Shown piece after piece: positions 1-8,324 of a stretch of 64,000 bases of DNA (the first letter of the stretch is position 1; each line of letters begins with the position of its first letter). Location: NCBI RefSeq assembly GCF_018130165.1, contig NZ_JAFCLZ010000036.1:1-64000 (forward strand), read 5' to 3'. A model generated the notes under the pieces. The model ran no database searches, was not told the DNA's origin, and saw nothing but the letters and a program-made list of their open reading frames with translations. Both the position numbers and the translations under genes were made by a program. The DNA is from Bradyrhizobium sp. JYMT SZCCT0180. Its GTDB lineage: Bacteria > Pseudomonadota > Alphaproteobacteria > Rhizobiales > Xanthobacteraceae.

Positions 1-719
1 ACCATCACGCTGCCGAGGATGAGCTTGACGTTGAGCCCGGAATATTCCGCCGCCTCGCGGTTGCCGCCGACCATGTAAACGTAGCGGCCGAAGCGGGTGT
101 AGGTCAGCACCAGATGGCCGGCGAGCAGCATCAGCGCGGCCACGATCACGATGCATGGGACGCCGCCGATCGATCCCGATCCGAGCGTCGTGATCACGTC
201 GGGCACCTTGTAGGCGATCTGGCCGCGCACCAGCAGCGCGGAAATGCCCGCGGCGATCTGCATCATGGCCAGGGTCATGATGAAGGAGGGTATGCCGATC
301 ACGGTGAGCCCGAACGCATTGACGACGCCGAGCAGGGCGCATAGCGCGAGCGCCAGCATGACCGCCGCCCAGCCGGGCATCGGGACATTGGCGATGTTCA
401 CATAGGATTCCTGCAGCGTGAAATAGGCGACCGCGATGCCGGTCACGTTGGCGATGCTGGCGATCGACAGGTCGATCTCGGCGCACAGGATCACGAAGGT
501 GAGGCCGACGGCGATGATGCCGGTCACCGACACCTGGGTCAGGATGTTGCCGAAATTGTCGAGCGTCGCAAACGACGGGCTGGCGGCGGCAAAAAACCCG
601 GTCAGGCAGATCAGCGTCAGGAACGGCGCGATGTTGCGCATCTGCGAACGCAGGAACCTGCCGATGCTCCGCGGCCGCTTGCGATCCGCCGGGACTGTCG
701 CGCTTTCACTGCTCGCCAT
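1..719 (-). CDS. Sugar ABC transporter permease, CUT2/RbsC type (partial, C-terminus off window)
   Basis: Inner-membrane permease of a ribose-type (CUT2) ABC importer. About 239 N-terminal residues are visible. They open with MASSESATVPADRKRPRS and then give successive hydrophobic segments (ICLTGFFAA, VTGIIAVGLTFVIL, AVMLALALCALLGVV) and the family-typical GRYVYMVGGNREAAEYSG stretch. The stop codon lies left of the window. An ATG at 719 is preceded on the minus strand by GGAGA at 7 bases. It follows the ATPase gene by 12 bp and is the third gene of a binding protein-ATPase-permease operon. The substrate cannot be read from sequence. Confidence 0.9.
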   Translation of the reverse strand, partial: MASSESATVPADRKRPRSIGRFLRSQMRNIAPFLTLICLTGFFAAASPSFATLDNFGNILTQVSVTGIIAVGLTFVILCAEIDLSIASIANVTGIAVAYFTLQESYVNIANVPMPGWAAVMLALALCALLGVVNAFGLTVIGIPSFIMTLAMMQIAAGISALLVRGQIAYKVPDVITTLGSGSIGGVPCIVIVAALMLLAGHLVLTYTRFGRYVYMVGGNREAAEYSGLNVKLILGSVM

Positions 720-731
720 TCAAAGTTCTCC

Positions 732-2234
732 TCAAGCCGCTTGCAGCAGACGGTCCTTGCTGACCATCTCGTGAGTGAATTCGCGCACGACTACGCCGCG
801 CTTGAGGACGATGATGCGGTCGGCCAGCGACAGCACCGTCTCCGGTTCGGTCGAAAGCACGATCACGGCCAGTCCCTTGGCGCGCAGATCCTTGATGATG
901 TTGATGACGTCGTTCTTGGCGCCGACGTCCATGCCGCGTGTCGGTTCGCACAGCACCAAAAGGCGCGGCGGATAGCTCAGCCATTTCGCCAGCGCCACCT
1001 TCTGCTGGTTGCCGCCGGACAGCATGCCGAGTTCGAGTTCGACGGCGGCGGGCCTGATCTGCAACTGCTCGACCTGGCGGGTGGCGATCGACCGCTCGCG
1101 CGCAGGCTTGAGAAGCAGCGCCGAAATCCGGCCCAGCACGCTGATCGAGATGTTCTTGTAGACCGGCTCCTGGTGGAACAGCATGGCGCGGCGGCTCTCG
1201 GGGACGAAGGCGACGCCGGCGCGCCGCGCCGCCGCGGTGCTGGCGAAGGTCTTGGGCTCGCCGCCCACGATCAGCGTGCCGCGGTCGGGCTTGATCTTGC
1301 CAAACAGAATCCGCGCCAGCTCGAGCTGCCCGCAGCCCATGAAGCCGTAGATGCCCAAAACTTCGCCGCCGCGGGCCTCGAACGAGACGTCCTGCAGGCT
1401 GCGGGCGAGCGTGAGCTCGTCTGCTTTCAGCACCGCCGGACGATCGGTTGGCGGCGGCAGCATGATGTCGTCGGTGTAGGTCTCGCCGAGCGCCTCGCTG
1501 CCCTTGCCGATCATGGCCTCGATCAGCGCGGCCTTGCTGGTCGCGGCGGATTCCGTCTCGGCGACTTTCCGCCCGTTGCGGAAGACGGTCACCGTATCGG
1601 AGACGCGCAAGATGTCCTCGATGAAATGCGAGATGAAGACGATGGCGCAACCCTCGTCGCGCAGCCGCCGCAGCGTCGCGAACAGGCGCTCGACCTCGGG
1701 CGGCGAGAGGGCGGAGGTCGGTTCGTCGAGAATGACGATGCGGGCGCCCGAGAACAGGACGCGGGCGATCTCGATCAGCTGCTGCATGCCGATCGGCAGA
1801 TCGCCCAGCCGCGACATTGGATCGACGTCGATGCCGAATTTGGCGAGCTGCTCGCCGGCCTCGCGCGCCATGCGCCGCCACTGCACGAGGCCGAAGCGGT
1901 TGGTCGGCTGGGTGCCGAGAAAGACGTTTTCGGCCACCGACAGGTCAGGGGCGACGCTCAGCTCCTGATGGACCATGGCGATGCCGGCCGCGTGCGCATC
2001 GCGGGTCGAACGGAAACGGGTGTCCTTCCCGTCCAGTGCAAAACGGCCGGAGAATTCCGCATGCACGCCGGCGATGATCTTCATCAGCGTGCTTTTTCCC
2101 GCGCCGTTTTCGCCGACGAGACCATGGATCTCGCCGGCGAACAGCGCAAAGTCGACACCGCGAAGCGCCTCGACGCCGCCGAAGGCCTTGGTGATGCCTC
2201 GCAGTTCGAGGATGGGTGAGCGTTGCGGAATCAT
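732..2234 (-). CDS. Sugar ABC transporter ATP-binding protein (RbsA/MglA-like, two NBDs)
   Basis: Cytoplasmic double-ATPase subunit of a CUT2 importer, 500 aa, which is the normal length for the RbsA/MglA family. The first nucleotide-binding domain (about residues 8-245) has Walker A GENGAGKST and Walker B VILDEPTSAL. The second (about 260-500) has the usual degenerate Walker A (GFMGCGQLELAR) and a signature LSGGNQQKVALAKW. It lies 6 bp after the binding-protein gene and 12 bp before the permease gene, so all three are probably one transcript. The start is the ATG of MIPQRSPILELRG. The sugar is unknown. Confidence 0.93.
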   Translation of the reverse strand: MIPQRSPILELRGITKAFGGVEALRGVDFALFAGEIHGLVGENGAGKSTLMKIIAGVHAEFSGRFALDGKDTRFRSTRDAHAAGIAMVHQELSVAPDLSVAENVFLGTQPTNRFGLVQWRRMAREAGEQLAKFGIDVDPMSRLGDLPIGMQQLIEIARVLFSGARIVILDEPTSALSPPEVERLFATLRRLRDEGCAIVFISHFIEDILRVSDTVTVFRNGRKVAETESAATSKAALIEAMIGKGSEALGETYTDDIMLPPPTDRPAVLKADELTLARSLQDVSFEARGGEVLGIYGFMGCGQLELARILFGKIKPDRGTLIVGGEPKTFASTAAARRAGVAFVPESRRAMLFHQEPVYKNISISVLGRISALLLKPARERSIATRQVEQLQIRPAAVELELGMLSGGNQQKVALAKWLSYPPRLLVLCEPTRGMDVGAKNDVINIIKDLRAKGLAVIVLSTEPETVLSLADRIIVLKRGVVVREFTHEMVSKDRLLQAA

Positions 2235-2240
2235 CAGACT

Positions 2241-3260
2241 TCAGATCAGGAAATGATTCTCCATCCACTGCATGCCCGCCGCGTTGGCCTTGGTCACGAC
2301 CGGGCCGTCCGTTATCACGTGCTTCGGAATGCCCTGGCCGCTCTTCTCGCCCCCGGTCACCGCGGCGACACCGGCGACGATGGCGCCGCCATGGATGCGG
2401 CACGAGGGATTGCGGACGGTCGCGAACATCCGGCCTTCGCTGACGGCCTGGATCGCCGGCGGCATGGCGTCGACGCCGCCGATCAGGATGTTGGTGCGGT
2501 TGCGCGCCTTCATGATGTTGTAGGCGGCGAGCGCCATGTCGTCATTGTGGAAGAAGGCGGCGTCGATCTGCGGGTATTTTGTCAGATAGGTCTCCCACAG
2601 ACGCGCGGCCTTCGTGACGTCCCAATCGGCGGGCTGGGTATCGAGCACCTCGATGTTCGGGAATTGCTTGACGACCGTGTTGAATCCCTTGGCGCGGCCT
2701 TGCGCGCCGGTGTGGCCGAGCGCGCCCTGGGTCATGATGATCTTGCCCTTGCCGCCCATGGCATTGCAGAGCGCCTGCGTCACCGAGGCGCCCATGAATT
2801 CATTGTCGGGGGCGAGGAAGGAGTGGACGTTGATCTGGTCGAGCGGCGCGATCAGCGTGTCCATGTCGATGACCGGGGTGCCGGCGCTGATCATCTTCTG
2901 CACCGGCTGGGTCAGGGTGCCGATCCCGAACGCCTGGATGGCGACGAAATCCCATTTCTGCGACGCCATGTTGTCGATCGCGGCGCGCTGCTTGACGGCG
3001 TCGAGCTGTCCGTCGAACCAGGTGACCTCGACGTTGAACAGCTTGCCCCACCATTCCGCGGCCTGCTTGCCCTGTGCGCACCAGGTGGCCTGCAGGCCGG
3101 CGTTGGAGAACGCGGCCTTCAGCGGTTTCTCGGAACGTGCGGCCTGCGCGAGCGCCGGGCTCACGCCCAAGCCGCCGAACATCGCGGCCGCTGCGCCGGC
3201 GAACGCCGCCGACTGAAGAAGATCACGCCTGGTCGTAGAGGATTTATCCGTCCCTGACAT
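2241..3260 (-). CDS. Periplasmic sugar-binding protein of the CUT2 ABC transporter
   Basis: Type-1 periplasmic binding protein, 339 aa, first gene of the transporter operon. It has a twin-arginine-like signal (TRRDLLQSAAF, then a hydrophobic stretch ending near SPALAQA), suggesting Tat export. The body has two Rossmann-like lobes, with family features such as VIDMDTLIAP and FHNDDMALAAYNIM. I chose the ATG at 3260 (MSGTDKSS) because GAGGGAG sits 6 bases upstream. An in-frame ATG 7 codons further upstream lacks such a site. Ligand specificity is not deducible, and the binding protein is only loosely like RbsB. Confidence 0.88.
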   Translation of the reverse strand: MSGTDKSSTTRRDLLQSAAFAGAAAAMFGGLGVSPALAQAARSEKPLKAAFSNAGLQATWCAQGKQAAEWWGKLFNVEVTWFDGQLDAVKQRAAIDNMASQKWDFVAIQAFGIGTLTQPVQKMISAGTPVIDMDTLIAPLDQINVHSFLAPDNEFMGASVTQALCNAMGGKGKIIMTQGALGHTGAQGRAKGFNTVVKQFPNIEVLDTQPADWDVTKAARLWETYLTKYPQIDAAFFHNDDMALAAYNIMKARNRTNILIGGVDAMPPAIQAVSEGRMFATVRNPSCRIHGGAIVAGVAAVTGGEKSGQGIPKHVITDGPVVTKANAAGMQWMENHFLI

Positions 3261-3417
3261 TGCTTGCTCCCTCGCTTTCACTTTTTATGACCGAGGGCGT
3301 TGCACGCACCGCGGATGCCGGCAGTGTCTCACACTCGCCGCGCACGCGCCACCCGTTCGCTGATCACGTCATCGCTGAGGGTGCAGACTCGATCGAGCAG
3401 GTCGAGCGGAAGCCGGC

Positions 3418-3825
3418 CTAGCTTGTGCGCTGCAAGACCAGCTGCTCGATCTCGTCGAGCAATTTCCGCCATGCAGCATCGATCTCAGGCGACCAGTCCT
3501 GATCGAGGATTTCGCGCAGGGTCCCGGCGATCACACCGAAGAATGCAATGAACAGGTCGCGTGGCGTGCCGTAGGCGTCGTGCGAGGAAATCTCGCACTC
3601 GATCATGCGGAAGTGGCCGGAGCGGGGACCTGCGAAATCCAGGATCGCATCGATCGTCAGCGCCAGCATCGAGCCCTTGACCAGCTCGCTGCCCTCGGTC
3701 CGGAACATCGTGCGCGTTTCGGGATGTTCGCTGTGCAGGCGCGCATACACCAATGGTGTCAGGTCCGCGCAGCGCTCGGCGGCGATCTCAAAGCTTCGTT
3801 CTATTGGATTGGAGGACGCGTTCAT
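3418..3825 (-). CDS. Single-domain globin-like protein
   Basis: 135 aa, read from MNASSNPIERSFE. The pattern YARLHSEHPETRTMF resembles the B-C helix region of bacterial globins. SSHDAYGTPRDLFIAFFGV matches the F-helix/FG region of flavohaemoglobin globin domains, so its His is the candidate proximal haem ligand. The C-terminal AWRKLLDEIEQLVLQ fits helix H. No reductase or signalling domain follows, so this is a stand-alone globin (O2/NO binding inferred from family). A longer frame begins at 3909, but its extra 28 residues are globin-unlike. The ribosome site is weak. It is probably monocistronic. Confidence 0.7.
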   Translation of the reverse strand: MNASSNPIERSFEIAAERCADLTPLVYARLHSEHPETRTMFRTEGSELVKGSMLALTIDAILDFAGPRSGHFRMIECEISSHDAYGTPRDLFIAFFGVIAGTLREILDQDWSPEIDAAWRKLLDEIEQLVLQRTS

Positions 3826-3890
3826 CGGGCGTACGCGATCTGGAGGTTCTTCGAACGATTCAGGAAGATGATCGCAGAAAATACGACCAC

Positions 3891-3921
3891 AAAAAAAAGA
3901 GCAGGGCACGGAGCCCTGCTC
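3891..3921 (-). terminator. Rho-independent terminator, minus strand
   Basis: A 9-bp perfect stem, GAGCAGGGC / GCCCTGCTC, with a 5-base loop. On the minus strand it is followed by eight T. It lies upstream of the globin gene and would end a leftward transcript coming from about 3930-4140, where no convincing gene is seen. Confidence 0.75.
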
Positions 3922-4335
3922 AAAAATTGTGTCGACCCTTTTACCTCGAAAATTTGGGTTTGATCTTGATTGACGAGGCGACGCTGCTTGTGCGCGTCAG
4001 GGCTCCTCCCGAGACTTGGACCACCAGACTTCAACCTTTCGGCCAGCCTGAGCCAGCACATGTAGACTATCTTTTTCCGCTTGTCACCATTTTCAGCAAC
4101 GATTGTTCAAAATTCTAGCAATCTGCGAAATGATTGGAATTCCACCACTATTCCTTGTGGCGGAGGGTCAGTACCCGCACCGGGTCGCGGGCGCGGAGGG
4201 CCGAAATTGCCGCTCAATCGGCTGGAACGCATCTGAAAAGCCGGGTTATTTGCGCAACAAAGGCGGATAAACCGGAAACCCGATCTCGACTTCGGACTCT
4301 CTCGGTGATTAGTTCCTGATCCGGATGGGTTTGCG
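3922..4335. other. Gene-free interval before the pcu operon
   Basis: Between the minus-strand terminator and pcuA I find no convincing gene. A minus-strand frame of 79 codons covering 3822-4061 has no ribosome site and unlikely composition. A short minus-strand peptide frame ending in SSIKIKPKFSR stops just before the terminator hairpin, so a small RNA or leader is possible. The right part must hold the pcu promoter, but I cannot pick out its boxes. Confidence 0.4.
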
Positions 4336-4710
4336 ATGCGCGCGCGGCTGAAAAATTTCCTACCAATAGTCCTGATCGCCCTGATGGTGCAGATTTTCGC
4401 ACCGATCGGCGCGTGCTGGGCGGCCAGCATCGCGGCCTCCGATCCGATCGCCGCGGCCGTGATCTGTCACGGCAATGCAGATGCCTCCACCGGCCAGAGC
4501 GACCAGACCGGACACCGCGCGCACGACGGCTGCTGCTCGGTCTGCAGCGTGCTCCACACCGGTGCGCCGGTCGATGTGCCGCAAACCGCCGATGCCGTCA
4601 TCTTCGAACGCCAGCACGCGCGCGTGGTCTGGGTCGAATTCACAACGGACCGCTTCAGTTCCCGCGCCGGCTCGCACGCGCAAGCGCGCGCGCCACCCTC
4701 TCTTTCCTGA
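4336..4710 (+). CDS. pcuA: PcuA-like DUF2946 periplasmic protein of copper operon
   Basis: 124 aa. A hydrophobic N-terminal signal (LPIVLIALMVQIFAPIGACWA) is followed by a short periplasmic part holding a Cys-rich CCSVCSVLH and several His (GHRAHDG). This layout is typical of the DUF2946 family. It is first in a five-gene set whose order (DUF2946, TonB receptor, PCuAC chaperone, YcnI, CopCD) matches the copper-starvation operon pcuABCDE of Bradyrhizobium japonicum. The function of PcuA itself is not established; a metal-handling role is inferred from the Cys/His content. Start ATG at 4336. Confidence 0.75.
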   Translation: MRARLKNFLPIVLIALMVQIFAPIGACWAASIAASDPIAAAVICHGNADASTGQSDQTGHRAHDGCCSVCSVLHTGAPVDVPQTADAVIFERQHARVVWVEFTTDRFSSRAGSHAQARAPPSLS

Positions 4711-4803
4711 CCTTTCGAACATCCGAACGATCGGTGCGGCCTCGGCTGCGCTGATCGGTGCAGTTCATTAACCGGCCGCTAGAGCCGGTGTCAGGAATAC
4801 CAC

Positions 4804-6999
4804 ATGTTTCGCTATCACTTGCCCACGGGCGCGCTTGCTTGCGCCGCCGTCTTTGCATCCGTTCCGGCGGGTGCTCAAACCAATACGCAAAGTTCGCTTC
4901 CGCCGGTCACCGTGGATGCCCCAACGCCGCAGCGGACAACTTCGGTCCGTGCCCCGCAGCGCAGTGCGGCGCGCACGGCGCGGCCGTCTCGTGTTCGCAA
5001 TCCGGCCCCGGTTGCGCCGCCGGTTGCCAGCGAACCGGCGAGGGGACCGGCGCTGACGGTTCTCACCGTGCAACAGGCGATCCGCGAGATTCAACAGACA
5101 CCGGGCGGCGTCGCGCTCGTTCCGGCCGAGGCGTACAGGAATTCGACCGTCGCCAATACGATCAAGGATGTTCTCGATTACGTCCCCGGCGTCTTCGCGC
5201 AGCCCAAATGGGGCGACGATTCCAGGCTCTCGATCCGCGGTTCCGGTCTGTCGCGCAACTTCCATCTGCGCGGCGTCCAGCTCTACATGGACGGGATCCC
5301 GATTAATACGGCTGACGGCTACGGCGATTTCCAGGAAATCGATCCGACCGCTTACAAATATGTTGAAGTGTTCAAAGGCGGCAACGCCTTGCGGTTTGGC
5401 GCGAATTCCCTGGGCGGGGCCATCAATTTCGTCACGCCCAGCGGTCGCGACCCGTTCGTGAACGGCGTAAGTGTCGATGGCGGTGCTTTCGGGTTTCGCC
5501 GGCTGCAGGCAAACGCGGGCGGCGCCAACGGGCCCTGGGACGGTTTCGTGACCGCATCGACCCAGGCGGCGGACGGGTTTCGCGATCACAGCAACGGCAG
5601 TGCGACGCGCGTCAGCGGCAATGTGGGCTACCAGTTCTCGCCCGATTTCGAGACGCGCTTCTACGTGAACGCCAATCAGGTCCGGCAGCGCATTCCCGGC
5701 ACGGTTACCAAGCAGTCGGCGCTCACGTCGCCCGAGACGGCGGCGCCGAACAACGTCCTGCTGGATCAGCAGCGCAATATCGATACGGTGCGGCTGGCGA
5801 ACAAGACGACGATCCGGTTCGAGGACACCGTCGTTGATTTCGGCGTGTTCGGCGTCGACCGCCATTTGATGCATCCGATCTTCCAGTGGCTGGACTATCG
5901 CTACAAGGATTACGGCGGCTTTGCCCGCGTCACCGATGACCGCAACATCGGCGGCTTCCGAAATGTTCTCGTGGCCGGCGTCAATGTCATCAACGGCAGC
6001 ATCGACAACCAGCAATTTGCCAATATCGCCGGACAGAAGGGAGCGCTGCTGTCCTCATCGGTCGACAAATCGCAAAACACCTCGGTCTATGTCCAGGACT
6101 CGTTTTACTTCCTGCCGAACGTGGCGGCCGTCGCCGGTACGCAGTTCCTGTACGCCACGCGCGACCGTCGCGACCGTTTCTTGAGCGATGGAAATCAATC
6201 GGGACGAACAGAATTCAACCTGTGGAGCCCCAAGGCCGGCCTGCTGTGGGACATCGATCCGACCTGGCAGGCCTATGCCAACATCTCGCGCAGCGCCGAA
6301 GTGCCGAGCTTCGGCGAAAGCGCGAATGTACCGGGCGTCGCGGTCATCCCGTTCACCAGCATCCGGCCGCAACGGGCGACCACCTATGAAATCGGCACCC
6401 GCGGCCGGCGTCCCGATTTGACCTGGGAACTGACCGGCTATCGCGCCGACATCAAGGACGAACTGCTGTGCCTCTACAGCGCGTTCGGCAATTGCAACGT
6501 GACCAACGCCAATCGGACCTATCATCAGGGAATTGAAGCCGGCCTGGGCGCAGCTATCGTCAAGGGGCTGTTCGTCCCGGGCAGCGCGCCGGACAAGGTC
6601 TGGGTGAACCTTGCCTACACCTTCAATGATTTCCGCTTCGACAACGATCCCGTCTTCGGAAACAACCAGTTGCCCGGCGCGCCGCGTCATTACCTGCGGG
6701 CCGAACTGCTCTACAAGCATCCGACGGGAATCTATGTCGGCCCCAACGTCGAATGGGTACCGCAATCCTACTATGTGGACAGCGCCAATACCCTGAAGAC
6801 GTCGGCCTATGCGATCGTCGGGTTGAAGGCGGGCGTCGACAATGGCGGTACCTATTCGATGTATATCGAGGCTCGAAACATCGCCAACAAGGCCTACATC
6901 AGTTCCGCCAGCATCATCGACAGGGCCAATCCGAACCTGCCGCTATTCGAGCCCGGTACTGGCCGTGCCGTGTACGCGGGCGTAAAAGCGCGGTGGTGA
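4804..6999 (+). CDS. pcuB: TonB-dependent outer-membrane receptor (PcuB-like, copper)
   Basis: 731 aa outer-membrane receptor. The signal peptide ends near VPAGAQ. It is followed by a Pro-rich linker, a plug domain (about residues 95-230, with VLDYVPGVFAQ, LSIRGSGLSRNFHLRG and EVFKGGNALRFGANSLGGAINF), and a long beta barrel that ends in an aromatic residue (AVYAGVKARW). Two Cys lie close together in a loop at CLYSAFGNCN. Operon position between pcuA and pcuC supports uptake of copper or a copper complex; from sequence alone the ligand would be open. AGGAATA precedes the ATG at 4804. Confidence 0.88.
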   Translation: MFRYHLPTGALACAAVFASVPAGAQTNTQSSLPPVTVDAPTPQRTTSVRAPQRSAARTARPSRVRNPAPVAPPVASEPARGPALTVLTVQQAIREIQQTPGGVALVPAEAYRNSTVANTIKDVLDYVPGVFAQPKWGDDSRLSIRGSGLSRNFHLRGVQLYMDGIPINTADGYGDFQEIDPTAYKYVEVFKGGNALRFGANSLGGAINFVTPSGRDPFVNGVSVDGGAFGFRRLQANAGGANGPWDGFVTASTQAADGFRDHSNGSATRVSGNVGYQFSPDFETRFYVNANQVRQRIPGTVTKQSALTSPETAAPNNVLLDQQRNIDTVRLANKTTIRFEDTVVDFGVFGVDRHLMHPIFQWLDYRYKDYGGFARVTDDRNIGGFRNVLVAGVNVINGSIDNQQFANIAGQKGALLSSSVDKSQNTSVYVQDSFYFLPNVAAVAGTQFLYATRDRRDRFLSDGNQSGRTEFNLWSPKAGLLWDIDPTWQAYANISRSAEVPSFGESANVPGVAVIPFTSIRPQRATTYEIGTRGRRPDLTWELTGYRADIKDELLCLYSAFGNCNVTNANRTYHQGIEAGLGAAIVKGLFVPGSAPDKVWVNLAYTFNDFRFDNDPVFGNNQLPGAPRHYLRAELLYKHPTGIYVGPNVEWVPQSYYVDSANTLKTSAYAIVGLKAGVDNGGTYSMYIEARNIANKAYISSASIIDRANPNLPLFEPGTGRAVYAGVKARW

Positions 7000-7093
7000 T
7001 TGATTGCGACTCCCGGCGCGGCACGTTGCGCCGGGAGGATTCGAGACGCCGTTTGCGGGCGCGAACCGCAAAAAGAAAACCAAGGAAAATCCG

Positions 7094-7597
7094 ATGAACT
7101 CTCTCTCCCGTACCGTTGCCTGCGTCGCTTTCGTGGCCGCGCTATTCACCGCTCCCTTGCACGCGCAGGAGGTCAAGGCCGGCGATCTCGTGATCACGCA
7201 AGCCTGGAGCCGCGCCACACCGGGCGGTGCCAAGATCGCGGGCGGATACCTCACCATCGAGAACAAGGGGCGGGCGCCGGATCGGCTGATCAAGGGCGCA
7301 GCCGATATCTCCGGCAAGATCGAGGTCCACGAGATGGCCATGAACAATGGCGTGATGACGATGCGCTCGCTCGACAAGGGGCTCGCCATTGAACCCGGCA
7401 AGACCGTAAAACTCGCGCCGGGCGGCTATCATTTGATGCTGATGGATCTCAAGGGCCCGCTCAAGCAGGGCGACAAGGTGCCGGTCACGCTTGAGTTCGA
7501 AAAAGCGGGCAAGGTGACGCTGTCGCTCGACGTGCAGGGCGTCGGCGCCCAGGCGCCCGCGCATGATCATTCGGGTCATTCCGGCATGAAGAAGTAA
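7094..7597 (+). CDS. pcuC: Periplasmic copper chaperone PCu(A)C (PcuC)
   Basis: 167 aa with a signal peptide (VAFVAALFTAPLHAQ). The mature part is one PCuAC domain (DUF461). The copper-binding pattern H-x-M ... M ... H-x-M is visible as VHEMAMNNGVMTMR and GGYHLMLMD. A His-rich tail (HDHSGHSG) follows. The family loads Cu(I) onto cytochrome oxidase assembly, and B. japonicum PcuC is known for this under copper starvation. The ATG at 7094 has AAGGAAA upstream and starts a clean signal peptide. An upstream in-frame ATG at 7004 does not. It ends 95 bp before pcuD. Confidence 0.9.
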   Translation: MNSLSRTVACVAFVAALFTAPLHAQEVKAGDLVITQAWSRATPGGAKIAGGYLTIENKGRAPDRLIKGAADISGKIEVHEMAMNNGVMTMRSLDKGLAIEPGKTVKLAPGGYHLMLMDLKGPLKQGDKVPVTLEFEKAGKVTLSLDVQGVGAQAPAHDHSGHSGMKK

Positions 7598-7692
7598 TGG
7601 CGATGGAAAGCGTTCGCCATTCAGAGCCAGGCTGTTCGCGCCTGATGCGGCGGGCGTCCGATTCAATCCAGCATGAACATTTGAGGCCAAAA

Positions 7693-8319
7693 ATGTCGAA
7701 GGTAGAGCGTTTTCGAGCGAAGTGGATACCGGTTCGAGTCAAGAAAACGCGTCAAATCAAGAATCTAGAGCCCCGTTCCGATTCAAACGGAACGGAAAAG
7801 GCTCTAGGTCTACTCGTCGCTGTCGCTGCACTTTGCGCGGCGTCTTCCGCCAACGCGCACGTCACGCTCGAGAAGCGCGAGGCGGCCGTCGGCAGCTATT
7901 ACAAGGCGGTGTTTGCCGTGCCGCATGGTTGTGCTGGATCGGCCACCGTCAAAATCCGGGTGCAAATCCCCGAAGGCGTGATCAGCGTCAAGCCGATGCC
8001 GAAGGCCGGCTGGACCCTCGAGACGACAAGGGGAAAATACGCGACCGAATACGAATATCACGGCAACAAATTCTCCGAAGGCGTCAAGGAAGTGTCCTGG
8101 AGCGGCGGCAAGCTCGCGGACGACAATTACGACGAATTCGTCATGGCAACCTTTCTCACCGGCGGCCTGAAGCCGAACACCACGCTGTATTTTCCGGTGG
8201 TGCAGGAATGCGAGAAGGGGGTAAGCCGCTGGATCGATATTCCGAAGGCCGGGGCGGGGTCGCATAGTCATGACAGCAGCTCGCCGGCGCCGGGCCTCAA
8301 GCTGATTTCGAAGCCGTAA
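7693..8319 (+). CDS. pcuD: PcuD-like YcnI/DUF1775 copper protein with repeat-extended N-terminus
   Basis: 208 aa if read from the ATG at 7693, which has GAGG 6 bases upstream. The mature domain begins with His (SANAHVTLEKREA), as in YcnI proteins, where that His binds Cu(II), and contains the family stretch HGCAGSATVKIRVQIPEGV. A His-rich end (GSHSHDS) is present. Oddly, MSK is separated from the hydrophobic signal core (GLLVAVAALCAASSANA) by about 35 codons that belong to a palindromic repeat at 7702-7807, so the signal peptide has a long basic n-region. The open frame reaches back to 7597, but the ATG at 7693 is better supported. Export may be affected. Confidence 0.8.
   Translation: MSKVERFRAKWIPVRVKKTRQIKNLEPRSDSNGTEKALGLLVAVAALCAASSANAHVTLEKREAAVGSYYKAVFAVPHGCAGSATVKIRVQIPEGVISVKPMPKAGWTLETTRGKYATEYEYHGNKFSEGVKEVSWSGGKLADDNYDEFVMATFLTGGLKPNTTLYFPVVQECEKGVSRWIDIPKAGAGSHSHDSSSPAPGLKLISKP
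7702..7807. repeat. Interspersed palindromic repeat inserted in frame in pcuD
   Basis: The element is bounded by TAGAGC (7703-7708) and GCTCTA (7801-7806). Its right half is a strong hairpin: CTAGAGCC (7765-7772) pairs with GGCTCTAG (7800-7807), and CCGTTCCG (7773-7780) with CGGAACGG (7788-7795). Its left half (AGCGAAGTGGATACCGGTTC, then GAAAACGCGTC) recurs at 48127-48164 and in part at 59581-59620. Removing 105 bp (7702-7806) restores an ordinary signal peptide, MSKGLLVAVAALCAASSANA. Confidence 0.8.
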
Positions 8320-8324
8320 GTTCG

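Noticed and set aside
706..2234. Long open frames antisense or out of frame to the ABC ATPase gene (up to 492 codons)
   Set aside because: They are shadows caused by high third-position GC; the minus-strand 500-codon frame has complete ABC motifs.
3336..3480. A 48-codon minus-strand frame overlapping the globin 3' end (MAEIARRDRAAGLAAHKLGR...)
   Set aside because: It reads plausibly but has no ribosome site and overlaps the globin end out of frame; not enough support.
3822..4061. A 79-codon minus-strand frame running through the terminator hairpin
   Set aside because: Translation would cross a strong Rho-independent terminator; no ribosome site, odd Cys/Arg composition.
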